Shown in pieces: positions 5,889 to 6,095 of a stretch of 6,095 nucleotides of DNA. A program made the position numbers and the translations under genes. Within the stretch, counting starts at the first letter, position 1, and every line of letters begins with the position of its first letter. The stretch lies in NCBI GenBank assembly GCA_003218935.1, contig QHPA01000138.1, forward strand, positions 1 to 6,095. Direction: 5' to 3'. The notes under the pieces were generated by a model that was not told where the DNA came from, did not search any database, and was given only the letters and a program-made list of their open reading frames with translations. This DNA is from Verrucomicrobiota bacterium (GTDB taxonomy: Bacteria; Verrucomicrobiota; Verrucomicrobiia; Limisphaerales; AV2).

Positions 5889-6095
5889 CTAATCCGTTCC
5901 GGGCGTGCGCCGGTAAATCGGCCCACGGTTGAGGACGGCTTGAAGCAACCCGTCGTCGAGATAATCCGGATGCGGATCAATTGGCTTGGGTTCCTGGCCC
6001 GTGTAGCCCAGCTTGGCGAGCACCTGCGGATTGAGAAAGTATGCGCCGGCAGCAATCTCGGTGAGCAGACCAAAGCCGGCAGGATCGTTCTTTTG
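5889..6095 (-). CDS. C-terminal fragment of an unidentified protein, 5' end cut by window
   Basis: An open frame enters from the right edge and ends at TAG 5891-5889, giving the last 68 residues. The composition is protein-like and codons mostly end in G or C. Recognisable stretches are GLLTEIAAGAYFLNP (9-23), LGYTGQEPKP (29-38) and DDGLLQAVLNRGPIYRRTPG (47-66). The GAYF-N-P...GYxGQ pattern vaguely recalls C-termini of small dehydrogenase-associated subunits such as the gluconate 2-dehydrogenase subunit 3 family. I cannot support that assignment, so I leave it unnamed. A competing minus-strand frame over 5834-6073 is Arg/Ser-rich and looks like a shadow. It is probably a separate unit from the signalling genes, as hairpins and 89 nt separate them. 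Confidence 0.65.
   Translation of the reverse strand, partial: QKNDPAGFGLLTEIAAGAYFLNPQVLAKLGYTGQEPKPIDPHPDYLDDGLLQAVLNRGPIYRRTPGTD

Noticed and set aside
5834..6073. Minus-strand 79-residue ORF at the right edge
   Set aside because: It is Arg/Ser-rich and out of frame with the more protein-like frame entering from the right edge and ending at 5889.
1..6095. CRISPR arrays, tRNA or rRNA genes, insertion sequences
   Set aside because: I looked for direct repeats with unique spacers, tRNA-like cloverleaf ends and transposase motifs on both strands and saw none. The only regular direct repeat is the coding heptad repeat.

Overview
The window is GC-rich bacterial DNA in which every gene I can support lies on the minus strand, so transcription runs from right to left. 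Codon use, dense signalling content and the general look of the small 157-residue protein make me think of the Verrucomicrobiota (Pedosphaera/Limisphaerales type). This is a guess from memory, not a demonstrated assignment.

Layout in transcription order: (1) at the right edge, the last 68 codons of an unidentified protein (5889-6095, cut by the window). (2) A short gap with two small tandem inverted repeats that may terminate it. (3) A 157-residue protein of unknown function with a receiver-like fold signature but no phosphoacceptor Asp (5326-5799). (4) Two short single-domain response-regulator-like proteins, separated by 7 nt and both degenerate at conserved positions (4821-5210 and 4388-4813). 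(5) A hairpin plus T6 tract at the end of the second receiver, then a 111-nt gap. (6) A 1043-residue CheB-CheR-PAS-coiled coil-PAS-PAS fusion (1145-4276). (7) Overlapping its stop by 4 nt, a soluble two-PAS sensor histidine kinase of the HisKA_3 (NarL/DesK-like) class. It starts at 1148 and runs off the left edge just after its phosphoacceptor His. It is open through base 1, so it is easy to miss in a search for complete ORFs.

Taken together this looks like a cytoplasmic signalling cassette built from chemotaxis-type adaptation enzymes (methylesterase and methyltransferase), PAS sensors, a separate histidine kinase and two small receivers. No chemoreceptor, CheA or CheW is visible. The kinase and the CheB/CheR fusion are probably translationally coupled. 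A LuxR/NarL-type regulator just beyond the left edge would be the expected partner of a HisKA_3 kinase (inference).

Points most worth a second look are: the unresolved reading frame of the kinase N-terminus, where an A-AAA-AAG heptamer links a competing frame to the kinase frame; the two receivers lacking the conserved Lys; the receiver-like protein lacking Asp; and a strict eight-heptad Asn/Leu coiled coil in the fusion protein. The long plus-strand ORFs opposite the fusion gene are interpreted as antisense shadows.
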